NCBI GenBank assembly: GCA_024682075.1
Contig: JAIKZQ010000045.1
Location: 1-64,000 of the forward strand
DNA from: Lachnospiraceae bacterium
GTDB taxonomy: Bacteria > Bacillota > Clostridia > Lachnospirales > Lachnospiraceae
Length of the DNA stretch: 64,000 bases
Reading direction: 5' to 3'
In this document: positions 16,042-25,005 of the stretch, piece after piece
Layout: the number at the start of each line of letters is the position of its first letter
Position numbering within the stretch: the first letter of the stretch is position 1
Translations under genes and position numbers: made by a program
The notes under the pieces: model-generated
What the model saw: only the letters and a program-made list of their open reading frames with translations
What the model was told of the DNA's origin: nothing
The model's database searches: none

Positions 16042-17634
16042 ATGGTTTTTATTTCAAGATATTTTAAAAAGTGTAAAATCGCATACTTGAAGGTTGCTTT
16101 CCTTGCTCTGATAGTTGCCGCGTTCTTTATTCCGAATGTGGAGCGCTACAAGAGCCAGGGCTTTAACATCTTCAGACTGTATATAAACGGAAATGACATG
16201 GGAACCGTGGACGATGAAGCCACCGCGGACGAACTTCTTATCGCGGCAAGAAGAAAGCTTGCATCGGAAAGCGATGACATGCTCTTTGTTGAAGCGGATG
16301 TAAAGGTCGAGGGTTACGAGATCTTACGAGGCTATGCGGACGATAAGGAAACGGTACTTAACAATATCGTTGCGGAATATGAACGTTCCACCGTATCCAC
16401 CATGCAGCATGCATATACGGTCAAGATCGATGAGTATATGGTCAATGTATCAACCGCTGCGGATGTTGTTTCTTTGCTTGAAGCTTCATTGCGCAAGTAT
16501 GACACTCAGGGCAAATTCGGAGTTGACCTTGTTGCCGATACCAAGCGTGAGTTATCCGTTTTGAAACCGGTCATCAAAAACAATTTTGAGACCGAAGAGA
16601 TTGTGAAGGCCACTACCGCTGAGGATTATTTCACCAGCGACGGAATGTTCAAAGCACTGGACGATGTCCTTGCTTCCATAGAGATAGAGATAGAGCCCGG
16701 CTTTAATGATTTCGATTACGGTATCACCGAAATGGGCTTTGACAATGCGGTGGAGATCGTAGAGTCTTACCTTCCCACAAGGCAGGTAACGAAGCTTGAA
16801 GCCGCCATTGAAGATGTTACAAAGGATAAGGAAGCGAAGACGATCTACGAGGTTGTTTCCGGTGATACGCTTTCGGGTATCGCTTCCAAGACGGGGATCT
16901 CCGTTGATGAACTTATAGAGCTCAACGAATCACTTGAAAACGAACGCTCCATAATCCGTGTGGGCGACGAGCTTACCATTACGGTTCCCCAGCCCGAACT
17001 CAGTGTAACAAGGGACGAGCTTTCTTATTACGAAGGAACCTACGAAGCGGATGTAATCTATGTCTACAACGATGACTGGTACACCACTCAGGAGGTAACG
17101 CTTCAGCAGCCTCAGTCCGGTTATCACAAGGCAGTTGAAAAAACAAGCTATTTAAACGGTGACGTGGTGAGCACCTCCGTTGTCAAGGAGGAGATAATTG
17201 CCGAAGCCGTTCCCAAGATCGTTGAAAAGGGTACAAAGATACCTCCTACATACATTAAGCCTATCTCCGGCGGACGCATTACCAGCGGATTCGGATACAG
17301 AACCTCCACAATGAGAGGTATGACATCCAGCCATAAGGCCATCGACTGGGGTACTCCCGTAGGTACCAGCGTTGTTGCTTCCTGCGGCGGTACGGTTGCA
17401 TATGCGGCATGGATGAACAGTTACGGTTACGTAGTCTTCATCAACCACCCCGACGGACGTCAGACGAGATACGCTCACTTAAGTAAGATCCTGGTTTCAA
17501 AGGGTCAGTATGTATCCCAGGGACAGAAGATCGCATTGAGCGGTAATACCGGTGTTTCTACCGGTCCTCACCTCCACTTCGAGATGAGAATAAACGGTGT
17601 GCCCGTTAACCCGCTTAACTACATCAGTTACTAA
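16042..17634 (+). CDS. Cell-wall endopeptidase: membrane anchor, LysM, G5, M23
   Basis: This 530-aa envelope protein has an N-terminal membrane anchor (about 15-33), then a 230-residue region with no recognised domain. A LysM domain (about 272-318, YEVVSGDTLSGIASKTG) binds glycan, a G5 domain follows (about 328-405), and a C-terminal M23/LytM peptidase runs about 415-525. The zinc site is intact: HKAIDWG (HxxxD) and HLHFEM (HxH). It should cut peptide cross-bridges of peptidoglycan outside the membrane, for growth, division or sporulation. The layout resembles clostridial YabE/DipM-like hydrolases. It precedes murA but has its own promoter and terminator. Confidence 0.92.
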   Translation: MVFISRYFKKCKIAYLKVAFLALIVAAFFIPNVERYKSQGFNIFRLYINGNDMGTVDDEATADELLIAARRKLASESDDMLFVEADVKVEGYEILRGYADDKETVLNNIVAEYERSTVSTMQHAYTVKIDEYMVNVSTAADVVSLLEASLRKYDTQGKFGVDLVADTKRELSVLKPVIKNNFETEEIVKATTAEDYFTSDGMFKALDDVLASIEIEIEPGFNDFDYGITEMGFDNAVEIVESYLPTRQVTKLEAAIEDVTKDKEAKTIYEVVSGDTLSGIASKTGISVDELIELNESLENERSIIRVGDELTITVPQPELSVTRDELSYYEGTYEADVIYVYNDDWYTTQEVTLQQPQSGYHKAVEKTSYLNGDVVSTSVVKEEIIAEAVPKIVEKGTKIPPTYIKPISGGRITSGFGYRTSTMRGMTSSHKAIDWGTPVGTSVVASCGGTVAYAAWMNSYGYVVFINHPDGRQTRYAHLSKILVSKGQYVSQGQKIALSGNTGVSTGPHLHFEMRINGVPVNPLNYISY

Positions 17635-17636
17635 TG

Positions 17637-17670
17637 CAAAAACCCCACTTTTGACAAAGGTGGGGTTTTG
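17637..17670 (+). terminator. Terminator after the M23 peptidase gene
   Basis: AAAACCCCAC (17639-17648) pairs with GTGGGGTTTT (17660-17669), with A and T flanks that allow use in either direction. Confidence 0.85.
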
Positions 17671-17707
17671 TGTTATCTTTTCTGTATTAATGCGATTGAA
17701 GAACCGT

Positions 17708-17736
17708 TTGTTTTGTTGCGGTTATTTTCATATAAA
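17708..17736 (+). promoter_or_regulatory. Promoter of murA
   Basis: TTGTTT (17708-17713), 17-bp spacer, TATAAA (17731-17736), 17 bases before the start codon. Confidence 0.65.
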
Positions 17737-17752
17737 ATAGGATGGATGCAGT

Positions 17753-19051
17753 ATGAATCAGTACGTTATCAAGGGCGGAACACCCCTTGTCGGCGAGGTT
17801 GAGATAGGAGGCGCAAAGAATGCCGCACTTGGTATTCTGGCCGGAGCTTTACTTGCCAACGAGACTGTTGAAATAGAAAATGTACCGGATCTGAGGGACA
17901 CAAACGTAATGCTTGATGCTTTGAGAAGTATCGGAGCTTATGTTGAGAAGGTTGACCGCCACACGGTTAAGGTCAACGGTTCCACCATTTCCACCACATT
18001 ACTTGATATTGACAGCATAAAGAAGATCAGAGGCTCTTATTATTTTGCGGGAGCCCTGCTTGGAAAATATAAAAACGCAGAGGTTGCTCTTCCCGGCGGA
18101 TGTAACATCGGAAGCCGCCCCGTCGACCAGCACATAAAGGGCTTCAGGGCTCTTGGTGCAAAGGTTGATATCGAGCATGGCTGTATCGTAGCCGATGCCG
18201 AGAAACTTAAGGGAAGCCATATCTATCTTGATGTGGTCTCCGTAGGTGCCACCATAAATGTAATGCTCGCTTCCGTAATGGCAGAGGGTCAGACATATAT
18301 CGAAAATGCAGCAAAGGAACCCCACGTAGTTGACGTTGCCAACTTCCTCAACAGCATGGGCGCATCCATAAAGGGTGCAGGTACGGATGTTATCCGTATC
18401 AGAGGTGTTGAGAAGCTTCACGGCTGTCACTACTCCATAATCCCCGATCAGATCGAGGCGGGAACCTTCATGCTGGCAGCAGCCGTAACAAAGGGTGACG
18501 TGCTTGTTAAGAACATAATACCCAAGCACCTTGAGTCCATCACCTCCAAGCTTCTGGAGATCGGATGCGAGGTTGAGGAATCGGATGATGCGATCCGTGT
18601 TGTTTCTTCAAAGCCCTTCAGAACGACTCAGGTAAAGACGCTTCCTTACCCCGGATTCCCCACCGACATGCAGCCCCAGATAGTTGTGGCTTTGGGACTT
18701 GCGGAGGGAACCAGCATAGTTACCGAGAGTATCTTTGAAAACAGATTCAAGTATGTTGACGAGCTTACAAGGCTCGGTGCAAATATCAAGGTTGAAGGAA
18801 ATACCGCAGTGATCGAAGGTGTTTCAAGGTATACGGGAGCAAACCTTACCGCTCCTGACCTTCGTGCCGGCGCAGCTCTTGTTGTTGCGGGACTTGCGGC
18901 TAACGGTTTTACTTCCATCGATGATATCCATTATGTGGAAAGAGGTTATGAGGATTTCCCCGAGAAATTAAGAAGTCTCGGAGCGGATATCGAGATCGTA
19001 ACGGATGATAAGGAACTTCAGGAGTTCAAACTCAAAGCAATGAACAGATGA
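17753..19051 (+). CDS. murA: UDP-N-acetylglucosamine 1-carboxyvinyltransferase
   Basis: This 432-aa enzyme commits UDP-GlcNAc to peptidoglycan by transferring enolpyruvate from PEP. The N-terminal GGAKNAALGILAGALL and the catalytic loop LPGGCNIGSRPVDQHIKG are present, the latter with the active-site cysteine targeted by fosfomycin. The YPGFPTDMQPQ block and the C-terminal LRAGAALVVAGLAANG block are also conserved. Length is standard. A GGATG Shine-Dalgarno-like site precedes the ATG. The cysteine predicts normal fosfomycin sensitivity at the target level. Confidence 0.97.
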   Translation: MNQYVIKGGTPLVGEVEIGGAKNAALGILAGALLANETVEIENVPDLRDTNVMLDALRSIGAYVEKVDRHTVKVNGSTISTTLLDIDSIKKIRGSYYFAGALLGKYKNAEVALPGGCNIGSRPVDQHIKGFRALGAKVDIEHGCIVADAEKLKGSHIYLDVVSVGATINVMLASVMAEGQTYIENAAKEPHVVDVANFLNSMGASIKGAGTDVIRIRGVEKLHGCHYSIIPDQIEAGTFMLAAAVTKGDVLVKNIIPKHLESITSKLLEIGCEVEESDDAIRVVSSKPFRTTQVKTLPYPGFPTDMQPQIVVALGLAEGTSIVTESIFENRFKYVDELTRLGANIKVEGNTAVIEGVSRYTGANLTAPDLRAGAALVVAGLAANGFTSIDDIHYVERGYEDFPEKLRSLGADIEIVTDDKELQEFKLKAMNR

Positions 19052-19055
19052 TTAG

Positions 19056-19089
19056 ATCCCGTGAGGCCAGGGCCTTGCGGGATTTTTTA
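19056..19089 (+). terminator. Terminator of murA
   Basis: ATCCCG (19056-19061) pairs with CGGGAT (19078-19083), with GGCC/GGCC sequence in the loop, followed by TTTTTTAT. Confidence 0.75.
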
Positions 19090-19090
19090 T

Positions 19091-19130
19091 AAAAAGAAAA
19101 AGCCTCTCTGCCGATAGCGGCAAAAAGGCT
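19091..19130 (-). terminator. Terminator of the HD-GYP gene
   Basis: On the minus strand AGCCT (19130-19126) pairs with AGGCT (19105-19101), with an inner TGCCG/CGGCA stem, and TTTTTCTTTTT follows. Confidence 0.7.
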
Positions 19131-19135
19131 TGTTT

Positions 19136-20233
19136 TTATATTATCGCTTCTATGGAAAGATCCGGGTAACTTGACAGATCGATGAAGGATCCGTCGGGAG
19201 TCTTTATTGTAGGCTTTGAAAGGGCGGAACGGTTTATGAACACTATGTCGCCCTCCCTGCCGTCCGATAAACGGACTCTCTGGAGCATATACGTATTAAC
19301 TATGTTTTCAAGGAAGGTCATGATGAACCTTGTATCGTACTTCTGAAGGCCTTCGGTCTCGAAGATCTCGATAACGGTGAAGGGACACATGGGACCTCTG
19401 TAAACCCTGGCCGAGGTCATTGCATCGTAAACATCCGCAATGGCCACCATCTTGGCATAGGTATCGATCTTGGCATTTCTGATACCGAAGGGATAGCCTG
19501 AGCCGTCGCACCTTTCGTGATGCATCAAAGCAGCGTTCATGATGGGCTCGGCCGCACCGTTGTGCCTTAATATGTTGTAACCCTCAAGGGTATGCTTCTT
19601 AACAAGTGAGAATTCCTGGTCCGTAAGCTTTGCGGGCTTTTTTATGACGGTTTCGGGAATGACGATCTTTCCGATATCGTGGAGAAGACCGCAGGCAGTT
19701 GCCAGCCGTATCTCGTCTTCGGACATCTTGAGCCAGTGAGCGAAGACATTGCATATCAGAGCCACGTTCATGCTGTGAACATAGGTCATGTCATCGTACT
19801 GACGCATGTTGTGGAGCATATCGAAAACATTGAGGTAGCCTTCGTCGGCTCCCAGGATGTTATCGAAGCATTTCATCATATTGTCAACGCTGATGGGCTT
19901 GTTGCCCTTGGCAACGGAATCAAGAAGACCTCTGAACTTGGGGACTTCTTCTTCGAAGCGCTGTTTGAATTCAATGAACTGGGGACTCTTTTTGACACGT
20001 TCGGAATAAGAAACCGCGGGTTCGGAAGCGGGTTCCGGTTCGGGAACGGGAACTTCCTCCTCGGCTTTTCCGTCTTCTATACGAACGTTGATGATTGAAT
20101 AAAACTCAAGCTTAGTAATGGTCTTGTCCGTAAGAACAAGGCCACGGGGCAGGATAAGCTGATTGTTATAGTCGTATACATCCTCCGCCGTTATCATACC
20201 CGGCATAAGATCGGCCGTACTGACTCGTCTCAT
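19136..20233 (-). CDS. HD-GYP domain protein (cyclic-di-GMP phosphodiesterase family)
   Basis: This 365-aa soluble protein has an N-terminal region of about 50 residues (STADLMPGMITAEDVYD) resembling the DUF3391-like lead of HD-GYP proteins, then a Pro/Glu-rich linker (VPVPEPEPASEPA). An HD-GYP domain spans about 130-320. Catalytic motifs are intact: YVHSMNVAL, LLHDIGK, VKKHTLEGY and HHERCDGSGYP. A 45-residue C-terminal tail follows. It likely hydrolyses c-di-GMP or a related dinucleotide. The start is ATG 20233, with GGAGG upstream. It is one of two HD-GYP proteins here. No receiver or membrane span is present, so what signal it takes is unknown. Confidence 0.88.
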   Translation of the reverse strand: MRRVSTADLMPGMITAEDVYDYNNQLILPRGLVLTDKTITKLEFYSIINVRIEDGKAEEEVPVPEPEPASEPAVSYSERVKKSPQFIEFKQRFEEEVPKFRGLLDSVAKGNKPISVDNMMKCFDNILGADEGYLNVFDMLHNMRQYDDMTYVHSMNVALICNVFAHWLKMSEDEIRLATACGLLHDIGKIVIPETVIKKPAKLTDQEFSLVKKHTLEGYNILRHNGAAEPIMNAALMHHERCDGSGYPFGIRNAKIDTYAKMVAIADVYDAMTSARVYRGPMCPFTVIEIFETEGLQKYDTRFIMTFLENIVNTYMLQRVRLSDGREGDIVFINRSALSKPTIKTPDGSFIDLSSYPDLSIEAII

Positions 20234-20323
20234 AATACCTCCATGCAACAACTCCCATATGGCAGATTATAGTATTTTTTTGTTAATAAATCAATAATAA
20301 AGAACTTTGGCGGCCCTTTCCTA

Positions 20324-20352
20324 TTGACATGAAATTGTAAAGGATGTATATT
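20324..20352 (+). promoter_or_regulatory. Promoter of the SAM-riboswitch/metK/glf transcript
   Basis: Perfect TTGACA (20324-20329), 17-bp spacer, TATATT (20347-20352). The transcript would begin just before the riboswitch P1 stem. Confidence 0.85.
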
Positions 20353-20360
20353 TTTCGTGA

Positions 20361-20473
20361 CTCTTATTCAGAGTGGTGGAGATACAAAGGATCTGTGAAG
20401 CCACGGCAACCCCACAGTGGAAGGTGCCAACCTGAGCGAGCGGCCGGACGACGGCTAATTCGAACAATAAGAG
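20361..20473 (+). ncRNA. SAM-I (S-box) riboswitch
   Basis: The P1 stem is perfect: CTCTTATT (20361-20368) with AATAAGAG (20466-20473). The conserved S-box core is present: CAGAGTGGTGGAGATAC, GAAGCCACGGCAACC, AAGGTGCCAACC and CGGACGACGGCTAATTCGAAC. It should bind S-adenosylmethionine and turn off metK and glf when SAM is plentiful, through the terminator at 20500. Confidence 0.95.
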
Positions 20474-20530
20474 GATTGGAATAATGAAACTATTCGAATC
20501 CGCTTATCATATTAAGCGGTTTTTTATTTT
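20473..20530 (+). promoter_or_regulatory. Antiterminator/terminator switch of the SAM riboswitch
   Basis: GGATTGGAATA (20473-20483) can pair with TATTCGAATCC (20491-20501), one mismatch, as antiterminator. It competes both with the 3' strand of P1 and with the 5' side of the terminator CCGCTTA/TAAGCGG (20500-20506 with 20513-20519), which is followed by TTTTTTATTTT. This is the standard transcription-off arrangement of S-box leaders. Confidence 0.88.
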
Positions 20531-20579
20531 CAGATTTTCAGTCCGTAAACCCAGCACATTTATGAAAGGACAGAACAGA

Positions 20580-21764
20580 ATGGAAAAGAGATTATTTACT
20601 TCCGAATCCGTAACAGAAGGACATCCCGACAAGGTATGCGATGCCATTTCCGATGCGATCCTTGACGCATGCATGGCAAATGACCCCATGAGCCGTGTCG
20701 CCTGCGAGACAACGGCCTGCACAGGCTTTGTTCTTGTTACGGGTGAGATCACCACGAATGCCTATGTTGACATTCAGAACATTGTAAGAGAGACCGTAAA
20801 GGAGATCGGTTACACCAAATCCGATTACGGCTTTGACGGCAACACCTGTGCCGTAATGGTAGCTATAGACGAGCAGTCTGCAGATATCGCAATGGGCGTT
20901 GATAAGGCCCTTGAAGCAAAAGAAGGAGAGCTTAAGGACGAGCTTGATACAGGCGCCGGCGACCAGGGTATGATGTTTGGATACGCAACCAACGAGACTC
21001 CCGAGCTTATGCCTTATCCAATTTCTCTTGCCCATAAGCTTGCACTTCAGCTTACAAAGGTAAGAAAGGACGGAACCTTAAAGTATCTTCGTCCCGACGG
21101 AAAGACTCAGGTTTCCGTAGAGTATGATGAGAACGGCAAGCCCGCAAGGCTTGAGGCCGTTGTATGCTCCACCCAGCATGATGAGGACGTTACTCAGGAG
21201 CAGATCCACAAAGATATCAAGAAGTATGTATTCGATCCCATCCTTCCCAAGGAGATGATCGACGACAATACAAAGTTCTTCATCAACCCCACAGGCCGTT
21301 TCGTAATCGGCGGACCTCACGGTGATGCAGGTCTTACAGGCCGTAAGATCATCGTTGACACCTATGGCGGATATGCACGTCACGGCGGCGGAGCTTTCTC
21401 CGGAAAGGACTGCACCAAAGTGGACAGAAGTGCTGCTTATGCCGCAAGATACGTTGCCAAGAACATCGTTGCGGCAGGCATTGCGGATAAGTGCGAGATC
21501 CAGCTTTCATATGCAATCGGTGTTGCACAGCCCACTTCGGTCATGGTTGATACATTCGGAACCGGCAAGATCGATGATGAGAAGCTTGTTGAGATCGTAA
21601 GGGAGAATTTTGATCTTCGTCCCGCAGGCATCATCAAGATGCTCGATCTCAGAAGACCCATTTACAAACCTACCTCCGCTTACGGTCATTTCGGAAGAAC
21701 TGATGTGGAACTTCCCTGGGAAAAGACTGATAAGGCAGAAACCTTGAAGGGGTATCTTAAATGA
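20580..21764 (+). CDS. metK: S-adenosylmethionine synthetase
   Basis: This 394-aa enzyme makes SAM from methionine and ATP. Signature motifs are [20 protein letters not shown] at the N-terminus, [21 protein letters not shown], and [21 protein letters not shown] with the nearby GGGAFSGKD hexapeptide-type loop. Length is standard. The start is ATG 20580, with AAAGGA upstream; an earlier in-frame ATG at 20484 lies inside the antiterminator and is not used. Expression is set by the SAM-I riboswitch. The stop codon overlaps the glf start by 4 bases (ATGA), tying cell-wall galactofuranose supply to SAM status. Confidence 0.97.
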   Translation: MEKRLFTSESVTEGHPDKVCDAISDAILDACMANDPMSRVACETTACTGFVLVTGEITTNAYVDIQNIVRETVKEIGYTKSDYGFDGNTCAVMVAIDEQSADIAMGVDKALEAKEGELKDELDTGAGDQGMMFGYATNETPELMPYPISLAHKLALQLTKVRKDGTLKYLRPDGKTQVSVEYDENGKPARLEAVVCSTQHDEDVTQEQIHKDIKKYVFDPILPKEMIDDNTKFFINPTGRFVIGGPHGDAGLTGRKIIVDTYGGYARHGGGAFSGKDCTKVDRSAAYAARYVAKNIVAAGIADKCEIQLSYAIGVAQPTSVMVDTFGTGKIDDEKLVEIVRENFDLRPAGIIKMLDLRRPIYKPTSAYGHFGRTDVELPWEKTDKAETLKGYLK

Positions 21765-22876
21765 GATATGACTATCTGATCGTCGGCGCAGGCTTGTTTG
21801 GAGCGACTTTTGCCAGACAGGCCGCCGACGCAGGGAAAAAATGCCTGGTCATCGACAAGCGTGATGTGATAGGCGGAAATGTTCATACACGCGAAGAACA
21901 TGGCATACAGGTACATAAATACGGAGCTCATATATTCCATACATCCGATAAAAGAGTATGGGATTATGTATCGGGTTTCGCAGAGTTCAACAATTTCGTG
22001 AACAGTCCGATAGCCAGATACGGTGAGGAACTTTATAATCTTCCGTTCAACATGAACACGTTCAGCAAGATGTGGGGGATCGCCACTCCCGAAGAAGCAA
22101 GGAAGATCATTGACGAGCAGAAGAAGGAAGGTTATAAGGAGAACCCCGCAAACCTTGAAGAGCAGGCCATATCGCTTGTCGGAAGGGACATATACGAAAA
22201 GCTCATAAAGGGCTATACCCGCAAGCAGTGGGGCAGGGAATGCACGGAGCTTCCCGCTTTCATAATCAAGAGACTTCCTGTAAGATTCACCTACGACAAT
22301 AATTACTTCAATGACAGATATCAGGGCATTCCTATCGGCGGATACACGGCCATGGTGGAGAGGATGCTTTCCGGCATAGAGGTAAGGCTCGGAACCTCCT
22401 ACGAAGATTTTCTTGAGAAGAATGCGGTCTCCGAAGAACCTGAGAGCTTTTCCAGGGTCATTTACACGGGACCTGTCGACGAATACTTCAGACATAAGCT
22501 CGGGTATCTGGAATACAGATCTCTCAGATTCGAAGAAGAGTATCTGCCGGACTGTGATAATTACCAGGGAAATGCGGCAGTGAATTACACATCGGCTGAT
22601 GTTCCTTATACCAGGATCATCGAGCATAAGCACTTCGAGTTCGGAAAGGGCGAAGGAACCGTCATCACAAGGGAGTATCCCGGTGAGTGGAAGATAGGTG
22701 ATGAACCCTATTATCCGGTCAATGATGACAGGAACAATGAATTATATTCAAAGTACAAGGAGCTTGCCGATGCCGAGAAGGACGTGATCTTCGGCGGAAG
22801 GCTCGGAGTTTATAAGTACTATGACATGGACAAGGTCATAGCATCGGCACTTGACCTGGCCGAAAAAGAATTGTGA
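21761..22876 (+). CDS. glf: UDP-galactopyranose mutase
   Basis: This 371-aa flavoenzyme converts UDP-galactopyranose to UDP-galactofuranose for surface glycans. It has the FAD motif [18 protein letters not shown] (8-25), the [24 protein letters not shown] block typical of Glf, and [31 protein letters not shown] with substrate-binding Arg and Tyr residues. Length is standard. It is translationally coupled to metK by an ATGA overlap and lies under the same SAM riboswitch, which is an unexpected pairing. GalE at 11456 supplies its substrate. A strong terminator follows. Confidence 0.95.
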   Translation: MRYDYLIVGAGLFGATFARQAADAGKKCLVIDKRDVIGGNVHTREEHGIQVHKYGAHIFHTSDKRVWDYVSGFAEFNNFVNSPIARYGEELYNLPFNMNTFSKMWGIATPEEARKIIDEQKKEGYKENPANLEEQAISLVGRDIYEKLIKGYTRKQWGRECTELPAFIIKRLPVRFTYDNNYFNDRYQGIPIGGYTAMVERMLSGIEVRLGTSYEDFLEKNAVSEEPESFSRVIYTGPVDEYFRHKLGYLEYRSLRFEEEYLPDCDNYQGNAAVNYTSADVPYTRIIEHKHFEFGKGEGTVITREYPGEWKIGDEPYYPVNDDRNNELYSKYKELADAEKDVIFGGRLGVYKYYDMDKVIASALDLAEKEL

Positions 22877-22891
22877 TACATGACATGCTGC

Positions 22892-22925
22892 AGCTGCCAC
22901 GGATAAAAACGTGGCAGCTTTTTTG
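22892..22925 (+). terminator. Terminator of metK-glf
   Basis: AGCTGCCACG (22892-22901) pairs perfectly with CGTGGCAGCT (22910-22919), followed by TTTTTTG. Confidence 0.9.
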
Positions 22926-23071
22926 TTGCGTTTTTTCAATCCTTGCTTTTTGACGGGATCTTTTCCGAAATCATTGGAATAAATGAGAAAAATAACATAA
23001 AATATATATAAGTATACCCTTGGGCATACGGTGGCTTTTTTCTTTGGGATTTGTTCTGTGGGGGAGAATTA

Positions 23072-25000
23072 ATGAGACTGAAGAATACCGTCACGAAGCA
23101 TTTCATTGCTACAGTGCTTATCATATTCATATTACAGGCACTCATGCTTGTATATGTCTTTGGTTTTTTCTATAAGAATTCCGTGGATGACATAAAGGCC
23201 CTTGGCATCAGTAACATGAAAAGCCAGGCGTCAATGGTGGAGAACTACCTTAACAAGGGACATAATGTCCTTTGGTTTGCTGCGGAATCGGTTGACTACA
23301 TGCTCAGGAACGGCGAAAACAATGAGAAGATACTTGATTATCTGATGGGCGCCTCAGAGCAGATGCAGTCACAGTTCGATCTGAATTTCACCGGAATATA
23401 CGGATACCTGAACGGAGAGTATATCGACGGAGCCGGATGGGTGCCGCCTGATGACTATGACCCGAAAAGCAGAAGCTGGTACATCGAAGCTGTCGAGGGA
23501 CAGGGCAGGATGGTGCTGTCCGAGCCGTATATCGATGCACAGACAGGCAGTGTTGTGGTTTCGTACAGCCAGATGCTGTCCGATGGGGAGAGCGTCATAT
23601 CGCTTGATATCGTGCTTAATGAGGTCCAGGTCATCACGGAAGAGATGACCATGAAAGATATGGGATATGGCTTTGTGGTAAACGGCGAGGGCCTTGTCAT
23701 CGCGCATACCGAGATCTCCGACATAGGCAAGAACTATCTTGATTCTGATGAATGGTCGGAACTTCTTAATCGCATTTATTCCGAGAGCAGCGATGAGTTC
23801 GAGATAAAAGTAAACGGCGAGGCATGCACGGTCTTTACGGACAAGGTCGTAGGTGCCTGGTATGTTGTGGTGGTCGCCAATAATGACCTTCTGTACAGGC
23901 AGCTTCGTATGAAGGTCATGGCAGGAGTGCTGGTGTCTGTTGCGGTATTCATAGTCATATTCGCATTCTGTTTTATCTCGGTAAGTAAGATCAGGAAGGC
24001 CGAAGAGGGAGAGCAGGAGAGTGTTGAACGACTGAGAGAGATGAACTACAGCATAATCAGGTCACTTGCTTCAACCATAGATGCCAAGGACAGATATACC
24101 AGCGGTCATTCTCAGAGAGTGGCGGATTATGCTCTCATGATCGCAAAGCGTATGGGAAAGAGTGAGGAAGAGCAGAAGATAATATATTATGCAGGTCTTC
24201 TTCATGATGTGGGCAAGATCAGGGTTCCGGAGGAGATTATCAACAAGCCCGGAAAACTTACCGACGGAGAATTTGATTCGATCCGAATCCATACTGTGAG
24301 CGGATATCATATCCTTAACGGAATACATGATGATGAAAGGATCGGATACGGCGCGAAATATCATCATGAGAGGTATGACGGTGCGGGATATCCCAATGGT
24401 ATAAGCGCAGAGAACATTCCTGAAGTTGCAAGGATAATTGCGGTTGCGGATGCTTATGATGCGATGACCAGTGACAGAAGCTACAGGAAAGCAATACCGC
24501 AGGATGTGGTCAGAAGTGAGCTGGTACGCGGAAAAGGAACTCAGTTCGATCCCGAGATCGCTGACGTGATGCTGCAGATCATTGATGAGGACAGAGATTA
24601 CGGCCTCCGCCAGAAAGAAGATCAGGTAAGCAATATCCTTGTGGTTGATGATGACAAGCTTGTGGTACAGGCGGTCAGGCATATCCTGAAAGACATGCCC
24701 GGCATAAGAATATTCGATGCGGGCTCCGGACAGAGCGCGCTTACTCTGATCGATGACATTGACATATCACTTATCCTTCTGGATCTTAAGCTTCCCGATA
24801 CCGACGGCTTCGAACTGTATCAGAAGATAAAGGAAAAACATGACGTTTCCGTCATTCTCCTTACCGGTGATAAGAGCATTGAGACGATAAACCGCCTCAG
24901 GGAACTGAAGATAGACGATTATGTCACCAAGCCTCTTAATGAAGCTATCACCAGGGAAGCGGTCCACGGAATACTGCACAGATCCGAGGCGGAGATCTGA
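23072..25000 (+). CDS. Membrane sensor: dCache + HD-GYP + C-terminal receiver
   Basis: This 642-aa protein has a first membrane span (about 12-34), an extracellular Cache-type sensor (about 40-275; the PPDDYDPKSRSWYIEA block is typical), a second span (about 290-312), an HD-GYP domain (about 335-520) and a receiver domain (about 527-640). The HD-GYP motifs LLHDVGK and HHERYDGAGYP are intact. The receiver has VVDDDK, the phosphoacceptor in LLDLKLPDTDG, and the Lys in VTKPL. A receiver at the C-terminus of a Cache/HD-GYP protein is unusual: the enzyme could be set both by an outside ligand and by phosphorylation. The hybrid kinase gene begins 5 bases downstream. Confidence 0.9.
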   Translation: MRLKNTVTKHFIATVLIIFILQALMLVYVFGFFYKNSVDDIKALGISNMKSQASMVENYLNKGHNVLWFAAESVDYMLRNGENNEKILDYLMGASEQMQSQFDLNFTGIYGYLNGEYIDGAGWVPPDDYDPKSRSWYIEAVEGQGRMVLSEPYIDAQTGSVVVSYSQMLSDGESVISLDIVLNEVQVITEEMTMKDMGYGFVVNGEGLVIAHTEISDIGKNYLDSDEWSELLNRIYSESSDEFEIKVNGEACTVFTDKVVGAWYVVVVANNDLLYRQLRMKVMAGVLVSVAVFIVIFAFCFISVSKIRKAEEGEQESVERLREMNYSIIRSLASTIDAKDRYTSGHSQRVADYALMIAKRMGKSEEEQKIIYYAGLLHDVGKIRVPEEIINKPGKLTDGEFDSIRIHTVSGYHILNGIHDDERIGYGAKYHHERYDGAGYPNGISAENIPEVARIIAVADAYDAMTSDRSYRKAIPQDVVRSELVRGKGTQFDPEIADVMLQIIDEDRDYGLRQKEDQVSNILVVDDDKLVVQAVRHILKDMPGIRIFDAGSGQSALTLIDDIDISLILLDLKLPDTDGFELYQKIKEKHDVSVILLTGDKSIETINRLRELKIDDYVTKPLNEAITREAVHGILHRSEAEI

Positions 25001-25005
25001 AGCGG

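Noticed and set aside
20484..20579. Upstream ATG for metK or a leader peptide in the riboswitch region
   Set aside because: The codons overlap the antiterminator and terminator stems; MetK homology starts at 20580, which has a ribosome site.
21686..22633. A 315-codon minus-strand frame opposite glf
   Set aside because: It is a shadow of the glf gene; the protein has low complexity of known kind and no start signal.
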